Both the position numbers and the translations under genes were made by a program. Below the pieces are notes generated by a model, which did no database searches, was not told the DNA's origin, and worked only from the letters and a program-made list of their open reading frames with translations. This document shows positions 1-9,758 of a DNA stretch of 64,000 nt, in pieces. Numbering within the stretch: position 1 is the stretch's first letter; every line of letters starts with the position of its first letter. The DNA comes from Sporomusaceae bacterium (GTDB lineage Bacteria; Bacillota; Negativicutes; Acidaminococcales; JAJUGR01), in NCBI GenBank assembly GCA_029265905.1, contig JAJUGR010000003.1:111556-175555 (forward strand), read 5' to 3'.

Positions 1-846
1 GGTGATCGGACGAAACACCCCAACCTTCAAGCCTTTGGCGCGCGCCTTCGCCATCGCCGATTTGGCGACGCGCGCACTGATGCCGTAGGCCACCAGCACC
101 AGGTCGGCGTCTTCCGTTTGCAGCGCCTCGTATCGGACCTCATTGCGCCGCACCAGGGCGTACTTATCCTGCAGGGCGCGATTGTGCGCCTCCAATTCGT
201 CACGGTCAAGCGCCAGCGTCTGAACCACATTCAACTTTTCCCGCCCCCGCCGGCCAGCAACAGCCCACGGCTTGTCCGGCGCCGGTTTTGGTTCCCCTTC
301 AAGCTTTACAGCTTCCATCATCTGCCCCAGGGCGCCGTCCGCCAGCAACAGGGCCGGCATACGGTACTGATCCGCCAAGGCGAACCCCAACAGCGTAAAA
401 TCATACATTTCCTGCACGCTGTCCGGGGCCAGCACAAGCAGCCGGTAGTCGCCATGACCGCCGCCCTTGGTGGCCTGAAAATAATCCGCCTGTCCGGGCA
501 GGATCGTGCCCAAACCAGGTCCGCCGCGCTGCACGTTGACCAATAAGCACGGCAGCTCCGCTGCGGCCAAATAAGAAATCCCCTCCTGCTTCAGGCTAAA
601 GCCAGGGCTCGACGACGAGGTCATCGCCCGCGCCCCGCAAGCAGCCGCCCCATACACCATATTGACCGAGGCTATCTCGCTTTCCGCCTGAAGAAATACG
701 CCTCCGCGCTTTGGCAATTCTCTTGCCATAAACTCCGGCAATTCACTTTGCGGCGTAATCGGATACGCGAAGTAATACCGGCAGCCGGCGCGAAGGGCCG
801 CTTCCCCGATGGCTTCGTTTCCCTTCATCAGAACCTTTTCAACCAC
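1..846 (-). CDS. 2-oxoacid:ferredoxin oxidoreductase alpha subunit (KorA/VorB-like), truncated by window start
   Basis: Reverse-strand reading MKGNEAIGEAALRAGCRYYFAYPITPQSELPEF...ASVNMVYGAAACGARAMTSSSSPGFSLKQEG closely resembles the complete alpha subunit at 45109..46179; GTG start near 846; runs off the window edge. Confidence 0.85.
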   Translation of the reverse strand, partial: MVEKVLMKGNEAIGEAALRAGCRYYFAYPITPQSELPEFMARELPKRGGVFLQAESEIASVNMVYGAAACGARAMTSSSSPGFSLKQEGISYLAAAELPCLLVNVQRGGPGLGTILPGQADYFQATKGGGHGDYRLLVLAPDSVQEMYDFTLLGFALADQYRMPALLLADGALGQMMEAVKLEGEPKPAPDKPWAVAGRRGREKLNVVQTLALDRDELEAHNRALQDKYALVRRNEVRYEALQTEDADLVLVAYGISARVAKSAMAKARAKGLKVGVFRPIT

Positions 847-864
847 CGCTCTTCCCCTCGCTTC

Positions 865-1068
865 CTATTTATAAATCTCGATTACCGCGTCCGGGCACAT
901 GATCGCACAAAAGGCGCAGCCAATACAGGCTGTTTCGTCGATGCATCGCGCAACCGCATAACCGTTGCTGTTCAGGTCATGGCTCAGGACAAGAATTTTT
1001 TTGGGACAGACCGAGACGCACCTCTCACACGCCTTGCACTTTTTTTCGTTAAACACAGGTCTCGGCAC
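865..1068 (-). CDS. 4Fe-4S ferredoxin-type delta subunit of 2-oxoacid oxidoreductase
   Basis: 67 aa with two CxxCxxCxxxC(P) clusters (CKACERCVSVCP, CIGCAFCAIMCP), directly upstream of the alpha subunit. Confidence 0.85.
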   Translation of the reverse strand: MPRPVFNEKKCKACERCVSVCPKKILVLSHDLNSNGYAVARCIDETACIGCAFCAIMCPDAVIEIYK

Positions 1069-1101
1069 ACCACCACTCCCTCTCGTTTATTTATGGACTT
1101 C

Positions 1102-2904
1102 TTACAGCCGTTTTAACAACGGCAAAGCCACCCCCAACATAGCGGCGTCATCCTGATGATACACCTCTGCATCATCCCGAATAAAAACCAGTACGTCGCC
1201 GAACGTAAAACCGACACCGACTAGCTCCTCGCTTTCGTTGTAAAACAGAGCCGCCTCGCGAACCCGCGTGCCATGGTACCAAAAATACCCCTGGTTGTGG
1301 CCATCGCCTTCATGCCATTTTTCCGACCGCAGGCCCGGAAAGAGCGAATTCCAGCCATGGCTGTCGATCGGCTCCAGCTGATACGCCGAAGAAGAAAAGC
1401 GTTCGCGCATGTCGCGCCGGGATTCGTGCCATTGAAACGGCGACGGCTCATTATAGTTGAAATTAGAGCGCCGCCAACGCTGCGCCAGGTCCCTCCCGCC
1501 AGTCCAGCCCTGTCCAGTTGGCCTTTGCTCCCGCAGCCCGACCGGCCGCCGCAACAGCGCACCTGACTGTTCCAGCCATGCGGCATCCGTGGGTTGATAG
1601 ACCGCGTTGTTGTCCCGGATAAAAATAAAAGCATCGTTCCACAACAAACCGACGCCGGACAATTCGTCGCGGTCATCATAGAACAGCATGGCATCGTAGA
1701 TGCGCTTGCCGCGATACCAAAAAGCGCCATCGGCAGTTTGGCCGCCGTCGTCATGCCAGCGATCCGCATGCAGCCCCGGGAGTTGGCTGTTCCACTGGCG
1801 GTCATACACCGGTCCCAACTGGACATTTGCGGCGGATAACCGCTCGAAAATGGCATATCTGGATTCCCGCCATTGCCAGGGCAGCTTGCCGTCAAAGCTC
1901 GCTGCAATTTGCCGCCAGGCCGGTTCACGATAGGCGTCGTGCAGCCAGTCAAAGCTTTTAAGCCCGGACTGACGGATATCTTTTTGCTGCTGTTCCAGCC
2001 GTTGCTGCTCAGCCAAACGCAATTGTTCCCGCACGATTTCCGCCTGCCGGTTGCGCTCTTCTTCCAGACGCTTCTGCGCTTCCAGCCGTTCTTGCTCTTC
2101 CAGGCGCTTCTGCGCCTCTATCCTTTGTTGTTCCTCCAGTCGCTTTTGCTCAGCGATGCGCTGTTGCTCCGCCAGGCGCTGCTCTTCCGCCAAGCGCGCT
2201 TCCTCGACCCGGCGTTTTTCTTCCGCCTCCAGCCGCTTCTGCGCTTCCAGCCGTTCTTGCTCTTCCAGGCGCTTCTGCTCCTCGATGCGCTGCTCTTGCG
2301 CAAGCCGCGCTTCCTCTACCCGGCGTTTTTCCTCCGCCTCCAGCCGTTTTTGCGCTTCCAACCGTTCTTGCTCTTCCAGGCGCTTCTGCGCCTCTATCCT
2401 CTGCTGTTCCTCCAGTCGCTTCTGCGCCTCGAGCTTCTGCTCCGCCAGACGCTGCTCTTGCGCAAGCCGCGCTTCCTCTACCCGGCGCTTTTCTTCCACC
2501 TCCAGCCGCTTCTGCGCTTCCAGCCGTTCTTGCTCTTCCAAGCGCTGCTGCGCCTCTATCCTCTGCTGTTCCTCCAGGCGCTTCTGCGCCTCGAGCTTCT
2601 GCTGTTCTTCCAGCCGTTGCTGTTCTTCTAAGCGCTTCTGCTCCTCGATGCGCTGCTCTTCCGCAAGTCGCGCTTGCTCCTGCCGCTTCTGTGCCTCGGC
2701 CCGCTCCTGTTCTTTGCGCGCTCGTTCGCGGCGCATCTCTTCCTGCCATTGCCGCCGTTGCTCGTCTTGCCAACGGCGGTATTCCTCCTGTTGCCGCTGC
2801 TCGTCACTTTGAGCCGTAGCTGCCAATAACGGCAGACTAATGCCAGCTTGCATAAGGGTCACCACCAGCGAACAGATAACGATTTTCTGCGACCGTCTCA
2901 TCAT
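1102..2904 (-). CDS. Secreted coiled-coil (EEQKRLE repeat) protein with two C-terminal W-rich domains
   Basis: 600 aa; signal-like N-terminus MMRRSQKIVICSLVVTLMQAGISLPLLAA; charged repeats; two copies of a W-rich domain shared with 9759..11513 and 11702..12535. Confidence 0.8.
   Translation of the reverse strand: MMRRSQKIVICSLVVTLMQAGISLPLLAATAQSDEQRQQEEYRRWQDEQRRQWQEEMRRERARKEQERAEAQKRQEQARLAEEQRIEEQKRLEEQQRLEEQQKLEAQKRLEEQQRIEAQQRLEEQERLEAQKRLEVEEKRRVEEARLAQEQRLAEQKLEAQKRLEEQQRIEAQKRLEEQERLEAQKRLEAEEKRRVEEARLAQEQRIEEQKRLEEQERLEAQKRLEAEEKRRVEEARLAEEQRLAEQQRIAEQKRLEEQQRIEAQKRLEEQERLEAQKRLEEERNRQAEIVREQLRLAEQQRLEQQQKDIRQSGLKSFDWLHDAYREPAWRQIAASFDGKLPWQWRESRYAIFERLSAANVQLGPVYDRQWNSQLPGLHADRWHDDGGQTADGAFWYRGKRIYDAMLFYDDRDELSGVGLLWNDAFIFIRDNNAVYQPTDAAWLEQSGALLRRPVGLREQRPTGQGWTGGRDLAQRWRRSNFNYNEPSPFQWHESRRDMRERFSSSAYQLEPIDSHGWNSLFPGLRSEKWHEGDGHNQGYFWYHGTRVREAALFYNESEELVGVGFTFGDVLVFIRDDAEVYHQDDAAMLGVALPLLKRL
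1985..2780 (-). repeat. Tandem coding repeat, unit LEEQERLEAQKRLEAEEKRRVEEARLAQEQR (about 31 aa), 3 near-copies plus partial copies
   Basis: Visible in the translation of 1102..2904; spurious ORFs in other frames reflect the repetition. Confidence 0.75.
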
Positions 2905-2994
2905 CGTTCATCGCCCCCACGCTTATGCTGTATTTGCTGTTCATACAACGCATTTCCTGACGTCGCTGCGCCGGCGCCTCGGCTCCCGCAGTCG

Positions 2995-5367
2995 CTAAGG
3001 ATGAATTTTCCAAATTTCCGTTGCGTATTCGTCAACCGTGCGATCGCTGGAAAAACGCCCCGAGCAGGCAATGTTCACGCCTGCTACCCGCCAGCGGCGC
3101 TGCGGCTGGCGAAACAGATCGTCAATCCGCTCTTGGGCCTCGAGATAAGCGGCAAAATCCTGCAGCTCCAAAAACTCGCTTTTCGTGCGAATCAAATGGT
3201 CATACAGCAGCTTGAACTCGTACCGATCCGCCGTCAGGCTGCCGTCAATCAGTTGATTAATGCATCTTCTCACCCGCTCATCCTGATGGTAAATGTGCAT
3301 CGGATCCCCGTTCTCCGAGCGGTAACAGGCGTCTGCCTCCTGCGCATTGAGCCCGAAGATCACAATATTGTCGTCGCCGACCGCCTCCCTTATCTCGACC
3401 ACCGCCCCGTCCAGCGTCCCCACGGTGATCGCGCCGTTCATCATCAGCTTCATATTGCTGGTGCCGGAGGCCTCTTTGCCGGCCGTCGAAATCTGTTCGC
3501 TGATGTCCGCGGCAGGAATGATCCGTTCTGCGAGTGAAACACCGTAATCCTCCAAAAAAACCACTTTGATTTTGTCCTGAATGGCTTTGTCCGCGTTAAT
3601 CTTGGCGGCCAGCGCATTGATCAGCCGGATCACCTTCTTCGCCAGGTCATAGCCCGGCGCCGCCTTCCCGGCAAAAATGAACGTCCTGGGCAGCACATCA
3701 AGGTTGGGGTTGTCCCGCAGCCGGTTGTAAAGTTCCATGATGCGCAAAGCGTTCAGCAGCTGCCGCTTGTAACCATGTATGCGTTTGACCTGCACATCAA
3801 ACAAAGCGTGCGGGTCGACGCATAGTTGCCCATGTTCGGCAATATATTTCGCCAGCGCCCGTTTTTGCGCTTGCTTAACGGCGGCCAGTTTTTGCCCAAA
3901 CGCCGCATCATCGACAAGCGGATGCAATTTCGCCAGCTCCGACGGCTGTTGCACCCAGGCCGGACCGATTGCCTCCGTGATCAAATCGGCCAAGCCGGGG
4001 TTAGCGTGAAGAAGCCAGCGGCGATGCGTAATGCCGTTGGTTTTGTTGTTGAATTTCTCCGGCGTATACGCGTGGAATAATTTCAGCAGATCGTTTTCCA
4101 AAATAGCGGTATGAAGCGCCGCCACGCCATTGACGCTGTAACTTCCCACCACCGCCAGATGAGCCATGTTCACATAGCCGTAGGCAATCACCGCCATGTC
4201 CGCGATATGCCCCCACTCACCCGGATACCGCTGCCACAGCTGGCGGCAGAATCGTTCATTGATCTCATGCACGATTTCATACATGCGTGGCAGAATCTGC
4301 CTGAATTGGTCGACCGGCCACTTTTCCAAGGCTTCCGGCAGCACGGTGTGGTTCGTGTAGGAAATCGTGCTGGTCGTTATTTCCCAGGCTTCATCCCAGC
4401 CCATGCCTTCCTCATCCATCAAAATGCGCATCAGTTCCGGAATCGCCAGGGCCGGATGCGTATCGTTAATATGAACGGCAATTTGATTGGCCAGCATGGT
4501 TAGATCCGCGCCCTGCTTTTTCTTGATATGCCGGACAATGCTTTGCAAGCCGGCTGAAACCAAAAAATACTCCTGCACCAGCCTGAGCGTCCGCCCCTCC
4601 TGATAGCGGTCGTCCGGATACAAAATTTGCGAAATCGACTCCACCCAGGTTTTGCATTCCATCAGTTCATGCACGGTGGCGGGAGTCAGGCTGGAGTAGT
4701 TCAAGTCAAAGCCATCCCGCAATTCGGCACTCCAGAGCCGCAAGGTGTTGACTGTGCTGTTGCCGTAGCCGATGATCGGGATATCATACGGAACCGCCTT
4801 CACAAGCCCAATCGGCGCGCCAAATTGCACGTGAACCGCTTTTTGCGATTTGCGATACTCCCAAATATCCAATTCCTTCAGCCAGTTATCCGGCCTTTCC
4901 ACCTGTTCGCCGTTGGCAATGTCCTGTTCAAAAAGGCCATAGGTGTAGCGTATGCCGCAGCCATGCCCGGGGAGGCCCTTCGCCGCCATCGAATCCAAAA
5001 AACAAGCCGCCAGCCGTCCCAGTCCCCCGTTGCCAAGGTCCGCATCATGCTCGGCTTCCAGCAATTCATGATAATCTATTCCTAAATCAGCCAGCGCTTC
5101 AATCCATACCTCGCGGATTCCGGCGCCACGCAAGTTCATATCCAAAAAACGGCCGGGCAAGAACTCAATAGAAAAATAGTAAACTTGTTTTTGCCGTTTC
5201 GCATCATACCGCCGGGTAGTGTCGACCCAATTGCGGCCGATATAATCCCGGACAAGGCTCGCCAATGCGGCATAACGATCCCAAGCGGATGCTTCCTCCA
5301 GATCAACGCCCGACAGCGCCAGCAAGCGCTCCTGAAAAGCGGCTTTACACTGTTCCTTAGTGAACAT
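2995..5367 (-). CDS. glgP: Glycogen/starch/alpha-glucan phosphorylase
   Basis: About 790 aa with phosphorylase motifs (GNGGLGRLAACFLDS, KRIHGYKRQLLNALRIM, EQISTAGKEASGTSNMK); ATG at 5367 with upstream purine-rich RBS. Confidence 0.95.
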   Translation of the reverse strand: MFTKEQCKAAFQERLLALSGVDLEEASAWDRYAALASLVRDYIGRNWVDTTRRYDAKRQKQVYYFSIEFLPGRFLDMNLRGAGIREVWIEALADLGIDYHELLEAEHDADLGNGGLGRLAACFLDSMAAKGLPGHGCGIRYTYGLFEQDIANGEQVERPDNWLKELDIWEYRKSQKAVHVQFGAPIGLVKAVPYDIPIIGYGNSTVNTLRLWSAELRDGFDLNYSSLTPATVHELMECKTWVESISQILYPDDRYQEGRTLRLVQEYFLVSAGLQSIVRHIKKKQGADLTMLANQIAVHINDTHPALAIPELMRILMDEEGMGWDEAWEITTSTISYTNHTVLPEALEKWPVDQFRQILPRMYEIVHEINERFCRQLWQRYPGEWGHIADMAVIAYGYVNMAHLAVVGSYSVNGVAALHTAILENDLLKLFHAYTPEKFNNKTNGITHRRWLLHANPGLADLITEAIGPAWVQQPSELAKLHPLVDDAAFGQKLAAVKQAQKRALAKYIAEHGQLCVDPHALFDVQVKRIHGYKRQLLNALRIMELYNRLRDNPNLDVLPRTFIFAGKAAPGYDLAKKVIRLINALAAKINADKAIQDKIKVVFLEDYGVSLAERIIPAADISEQISTAGKEASGTSNMKLMMNGAITVGTLDGAVVEIREAVGDDNIVIFGLNAQEADACYRSENGDPMHIYHQDERVRRCINQLIDGSLTADRYEFKLLYDHLIRTKSEFLELQDFAAYLEAQERIDDLFRQPQRRWRVAGVNIACSGRFSSDRTVDEYATEIWKIHP

Positions 5368-5574
5368 CGTCCAACCCCCTCCAATGCCTGTTGCCGGCAG
5401 GCGCCAAGCGTCCACTTCCATTTCCATCGCACCTGTTCGGCACATCCAATGGAAGCATTCTATTTTTTCCCAAGAAACCCTGCTAACGCGACATAATAAA
5501 ATGAATTTTTCAAATATTCAACCCACCCCAGCAGGCTTTCCTCTTTTGCTTGCAGAATGTAGCTCTTAACCACA

Positions 5575-6393
5575 ATGAGCGAAGGAAGGAACAGCATGAA
5601 ATTATTGAACTGGAAGGAAATGGCCACCCAAAAGGGATTGCCCACCTCAACAACCGGCAATGTCTTTGTCGTTGAAAACTTTGCCCTGCCGCAGTTGCGG
5701 CGCAAGCGGCGAATCTGGGTGTACTTGCCGCCGGATTACTTTGAAACAACCCGCCGGTATCCGGTGCTATATATGCACGACGGACAAAATTTGTTCGACG
5801 CTGCGACCGCCTTCGCCGGCGAGTGGGGCGTCGACAAGACCATCGACCGTCTCTTTTATGACCAGCCCTTGTCCGGCTTGATCGTGGTCGGCGTTGAAAA
5901 CGGGGCGAGCAAGCGGATGGAGGAATACATCCCGCAGCAAGCCGGCCTGCGCTATGCCGCTTTTATCACCGACACGCTGAAGCCAGCCATCGACAAAGCG
6001 CTGCGCACCATGCCGCAAAGGGAAACAACCGGCATTGCCGGCAGTTCTTTGGGCGGGCTGATTTCACTGCACATCGGCCTGACGCGCCAGGACGTCTTTT
6101 CAAAAATTGGCGCTTTTTCTCCGGCGATGTTTTTCGCCAACACCGCACTCGATCATGTGAAAAAAAGCCAGCCGATGAAAATCCGGCTTGATGTCGGAAC
6201 AAAAGAAACGCTGTCCTATACCGGGGCGAAAAAATACGCCGACCAAGTATGGGACAGCTATTATCAGCTGCTGACCGCCGGTTTCGACAACCGCGAAGTG
6301 CAGTTTGTCGTGGAAAAGGATGCCCCCCACAACGAAAGTGCCTGGGGCGCCCGTTTCGGCGAAGCGATATTATGGCTATACGGAGAACAATAG
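5575..6393 (+). CDS. Alpha/beta hydrolase, esterase D/enterochelin esterase-like family
   Basis: 272 aa; RRIWVYLPPDYFETTRRYPVLYMHDGQNLFD and GIAGSSLGGLISL nucleophile elbow. Likely start ATG at about 5596. Confidence 0.85.
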   Translation: MSEGRNSMKLLNWKEMATQKGLPTSTTGNVFVVENFALPQLRRKRRIWVYLPPDYFETTRRYPVLYMHDGQNLFDAATAFAGEWGVDKTIDRLFYDQPLSGLIVVGVENGASKRMEEYIPQQAGLRYAAFITDTLKPAIDKALRTMPQRETTGIAGSSLGGLISLHIGLTRQDVFSKIGAFSPAMFFANTALDHVKKSQPMKIRLDVGTKETLSYTGAKKYADQVWDSYYQLLTAGFDNREVQFVVEKDAPHNESAWGARFGEAILWLYGEQ

Positions 6394-6416
6394 TTTGTCT
6401 TCGTGGTGCGGCCGGC

Positions 6417-7193
6417 TCAGTATCCCAGCTTGCCCAAAAAATACGGCATCTGCACACGCCACCAAGGCCAGTCATGGGCGGCGTCGTGTCCCCAAATATC
6501 AACCCACGCCGGGATCCCCTTCGCTTCAAACAGCGCTTTTAACGCGTAGGTATCGCGCAACGTCTCCTCTTCCCACGCGCCTTGTCCGGAACACACGACA
6601 ATCTGGCTGTGCCGCAGCCGATCGAGGATCACCGGATCATTGAGGTTGGGCAAATAATGCAGCGGACTGTTGTAGTAGAGTTCGCTGTCCATGTAGTCGC
6701 CAACACTGAACCGCAGGGAATAAACGCCGCTGAGCGCGATGGCGGCGTCAAACACGCCGGTATGCTTCAACAGGAAGTTGATGGCGTGAAAAGCGCCCAA
6801 ACTGCAGCCGGTGGCCATGAACAGGTGATGCTGCGAGCGATAGCGGATGTAGGGCGTCAATTCATGCAGGATGTAACGCTCGAAGGCGGCATGGCGGGTG
6901 ATGCGCTGCTGATGGGGAATCGCCTGGTTCAGCCAGCTCTCCTGATCCAAGCTGGAGACAGTGAACAACTGGATCCTGCCAGCGTCTAAAAATGGCCGGC
7001 AAGCCTCCACCATGCCAAAATCCTCATATTCGAAAAATGAACCGCCGGAACTAGGAAAGACCACTACCGGTTTTCCCGCGTGTCCGTAGACCTTGAATTC
7101 CATGTCGCGGCCGACCGCCTCGCTCCAGTTGCGGTGATACTCGACATTCATCGTCTCCACCCTTTCTTGTGCCGTCTTAGCTTTCCACCCCAT
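6417..7193 (-). CDS. Esterase/lipase superfamily protein (putative esterase)
   Basis: 258 aa; GKPVVVFPSSGGSFFEYEDFGM and ATGCSLGAFHAINFLLKH; likely start MNVEYHRNWSEAVGRDM near 7151. Confidence 0.8.
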   Translation of the reverse strand: MGWKAKTAQERVETMNVEYHRNWSEAVGRDMEFKVYGHAGKPVVVFPSSGGSFFEYEDFGMVEACRPFLDAGRIQLFTVSSLDQESWLNQAIPHQQRITRHAAFERYILHELTPYIRYRSQHHLFMATGCSLGAFHAINFLLKHTGVFDAAIALSGVYSLRFSVGDYMDSELYYNSPLHYLPNLNDPVILDRLRHSQIVVCSGQGAWEEETLRDTYALKALFEAKGIPAWVDIWGHDAAHDWPWWRVQMPYFLGKLGY

Positions 7194-7348
7194 TATTCGC
7201 GCCGTCCGCGCAAAATTCCTGTAATCAAAACCGTCAAAATTCCCGCCAAAAGCAGGAAATAGTAAACCAGGCTGAGAAATACATCAGATAGAAAAGCAAC
7301 CATCCGCCAGGAGCGGATTGACGCGTGAAAAAGAAGGGGGGCATCAGC

Positions 7349-8536
7349 GTGAACTTCGTCTTTTTATCACCTTATTTCCCCACAAACTATTATCGCTTCT
7401 GCGTGGCTTTGAAGCGGGCCGGAGCGAACGTGCTGGGGATAGGCGATCTCCCATACGACCAGCTGAATAACGAGTTGAAAGCGTCACTGACCGAATACTA
7501 CCGGGTTGATGACCTGCACTTCTTCGACCAGCTCCGCGCCGCCTGCGAGCACTTCACCCGCAAATACGGCCCCATCAACCGCCTCGAGTCCCATAACGAA
7601 TACTGGATGGAAACCGACGCCCGCCTGCGCAGCGAATTCAACATCCCCGGCGTTCAGCACGGCCAGGTCGGCCTCTTTAAATCCAAGCTGCGCATGAAAG
7701 AAACATTTGCCGAGGCCGGCATCGCCGTTGCCGCCGGCACAAGCGTGTTCAACCTGGAGCAGTCGCTGCAGTTTTGCCAAACCTATGGTTACCCGGTCAT
7801 ATTAAAACCGGAAGTCGGCGTCGGCGCTGTGGACACGTATAAAATCGACTCCCCGGCCGAGATGGAAGCGTTTTTTGAACAGCCCCATCATCAGGCTTAC
7901 ATTATCGAACAATTTATCGACGGCCGCATCGAAACCTTTGACGGCTTGGTCGATGCGGCAGGCAACATTGTTTTTTACACTTCCCATGTCTACCAAAACG
8001 GCATTATGGAAATTGTGCGCGACAATCTGAATGCCGCCTTTCATTCGCTGCGGCAAATCCCTGACGACTTGACCGAGGCCGGCCGGCGCACCTTGTCCGC
8101 CTTCGGTCTGCGGGAACGTTTTTTCCATCTGGAATTTTTCCGGCGCCCCGACGGCTCGTTGGTTGGCCTTGAAGCCAATATGCGCCCGCCCGGCGGTCCG
8201 ATCCTTGACATGTTCAATTTTGCCAATGACATTGATATTTACCAGGAATGGGCCAACATGATCGTCCACGGCCGCTTCGCCAACCATATTTACAACCCGC
8301 AATGCCGCAAGTATTTTTGCGGCTTCGCCGGCCGCAAGTTCAACCGCAGCTATGCCTTGAGCCACGAAGCCATCCTGGAACGCTACGGGCGCTTCATCGC
8401 CGCGCACGAGCCGCTGCCGCCGCTTTACAGCACCTCAATGGGTGACTACTTCTACCTGATCCGGTCCGAAGCCTTGTCCGACGTTCAGGAAGTGACGCAG
8501 GCGGTGTTTAAAACAACCGGGGAGGCAAGCGTATGA
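7349..8536 (+). CDS. ATP-grasp domain protein (carboxylate-amine ligase-like), copy 1
   Basis: ATP-grasp signatures GYPVILKPEVGVGA and HLEFFRRPDGSLVGLEANMRPPGG; GTG start at 7349 with GGGGGG RBS aligns with the paralog start. Confidence 0.85.
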   Translation: MNFVFLSPYFPTNYYRFCVALKRAGANVLGIGDLPYDQLNNELKASLTEYYRVDDLHFFDQLRAACEHFTRKYGPINRLESHNEYWMETDARLRSEFNIPGVQHGQVGLFKSKLRMKETFAEAGIAVAAGTSVFNLEQSLQFCQTYGYPVILKPEVGVGAVDTYKIDSPAEMEAFFEQPHHQAYIIEQFIDGRIETFDGLVDAAGNIVFYTSHVYQNGIMEIVRDNLNAAFHSLRQIPDDLTEAGRRTLSAFGLRERFFHLEFFRRPDGSLVGLEANMRPPGGPILDMFNFANDIDIYQEWANMIVHGRFANHIYNPQCRKYFCGFAGRKFNRSYALSHEAILERYGRFIAAHEPLPPLYSTSMGDYFYLIRSEALSDVQEVTQAVFKTTGEASV

Positions 8537-9696
8537 ATGTCTTATTTTTCTCACCCCAGTTCCCACCGAACTACATCAATTTTTGCACCGCCTTGGCCCA
8601 ATTCAACTGCCGCGTCCTGGGGATCTCCAGCACGCCTTATGATGAGTTGCCCCTGAAACTGCGCGCGGCGCTGACGGATTATTACCAGGTTCAGGACATG
8701 GGCGATTACGATCAGGTGCTGCGTGCCGTTGCCTACTTTACGCATAAATACGGCAAAATTGATTGCTTCGAATCACACACCGAATATTGGCTGGAACAAG
8801 ATGCCCGCATCCGTACCGACTTCAATATACCCGGCATTAAAACCGACCAGATTTACCACATCAAGCGCAAATCCTTGATGAAGGCGAAGTTCATCGAAGC
8901 CGGCATTCCGGTCGCGCCGGGCGCTGTCGTACGCAGCCTGGCTGAAGCGGAAGCGCTGATTGCCAAAACCGGCTATCCGGTCATCGCCAAACCGGACATC
9001 GGCGTCGGCGCGGCCAACACCTACAAAATCAACTCACCGGACGATTTGCTGCTTTTCTTCCAGAACAAACCGCCGATCGACTACTTCATGGAAGGCTTTA
9101 TCAAGGGCCGCTTGTACTCATTCGACGGCCTGACCGACCAAAACGGCCACCCCGTGTTTTACACCGCCCACTGCTACAGCCAGGGCATCATGGAAACGGT
9201 CAATGAAGGCCTCGACCTTGCCTACTATTCCTTGCGCGACATCCCGCCGGCGCTCGAAGAAGCGGGGCTAAAGACCGTGCGGGCCTTTGACCTGCGGGCG
9301 CGCTTTTTCCATATCGAATTTTTTATTGACGACGCTGATCAGGTTGTTGCGCTGGAGGTCAACATGCGCCCGCCCGGCGGCCTGACGATGGACATGTTCA
9401 ACTATGCCAACGACATAGACCTGTATTACCAATGGGCCAACGTGATCGTGAACAACCGCTTCGACGCGCAGTATGACCGCCCGTACCACTGCGTTTACGT
9501 TGGCCGCAAAGCGGATAAAGCCTATCGCCACAGCCACCAGCAGGTGATGAACCACTTCGGCCGTGCAATCGTCCAGCATGAGCCGATCGCCGGCCTGTTC
9601 AGCGGCGCGCTGGGCAACTACGGCTACATCGCGCGCGTGACCGACCTGGCCGATGTCTTTGCAATTATCCGCTACATCCAGGCAAGAGAGTCCTAA
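8533..9696 (+). CDS. ATP-grasp domain protein (carboxylate-amine ligase-like), copy 2
   Basis: 387 aa, similar to the upstream ORF along its length; ATGA overlap (8533-8536) implies translational coupling. Confidence 0.85.
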   Translation: MNVLFFSPQFPPNYINFCTALAQFNCRVLGISSTPYDELPLKLRAALTDYYQVQDMGDYDQVLRAVAYFTHKYGKIDCFESHTEYWLEQDARIRTDFNIPGIKTDQIYHIKRKSLMKAKFIEAGIPVAPGAVVRSLAEAEALIAKTGYPVIAKPDIGVGAANTYKINSPDDLLLFFQNKPPIDYFMEGFIKGRLYSFDGLTDQNGHPVFYTAHCYSQGIMETVNEGLDLAYYSLRDIPPALEEAGLKTVRAFDLRARFFHIEFFIDDADQVVALEVNMRPPGGLTMDMFNYANDIDLYYQWANVIVNNRFDAQYDRPYHCVYVGRKADKAYRHSHQQVMNHFGRAIVQHEPIAGLFSGALGNYGYIARVTDLADVFAIIRYIQARES

Positions 9697-9697
9697 C

Positions 9698-9732
9698 AAA
9701 ACGAGCGAGCCATTGCGGCCCGCTCGTTTTTT
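9698..9732 (+). terminator. Rho-independent terminator after the ATP-grasp pair
   Basis: aaaacgagcg...cgctcgtttttt inverted repeat with T tract. Confidence 0.75.
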
Positions 9733-9758
9733 CAACCACCACGCAACAAAGGCCCCAC

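Noticed and set aside
1985-2780. Possible CRISPR or intergenic tandem array
   Set aside because: Repeats are in-frame coding repeats without unique spacers of constant length
2051-2812. Long plus-strand ORF rich in Ser/Cys/Arg (MRSSSRRFCASS...)
   Set aside because: Antisense of the EEQKRLE repeat; repeat-derived open frames, low-complexity composition
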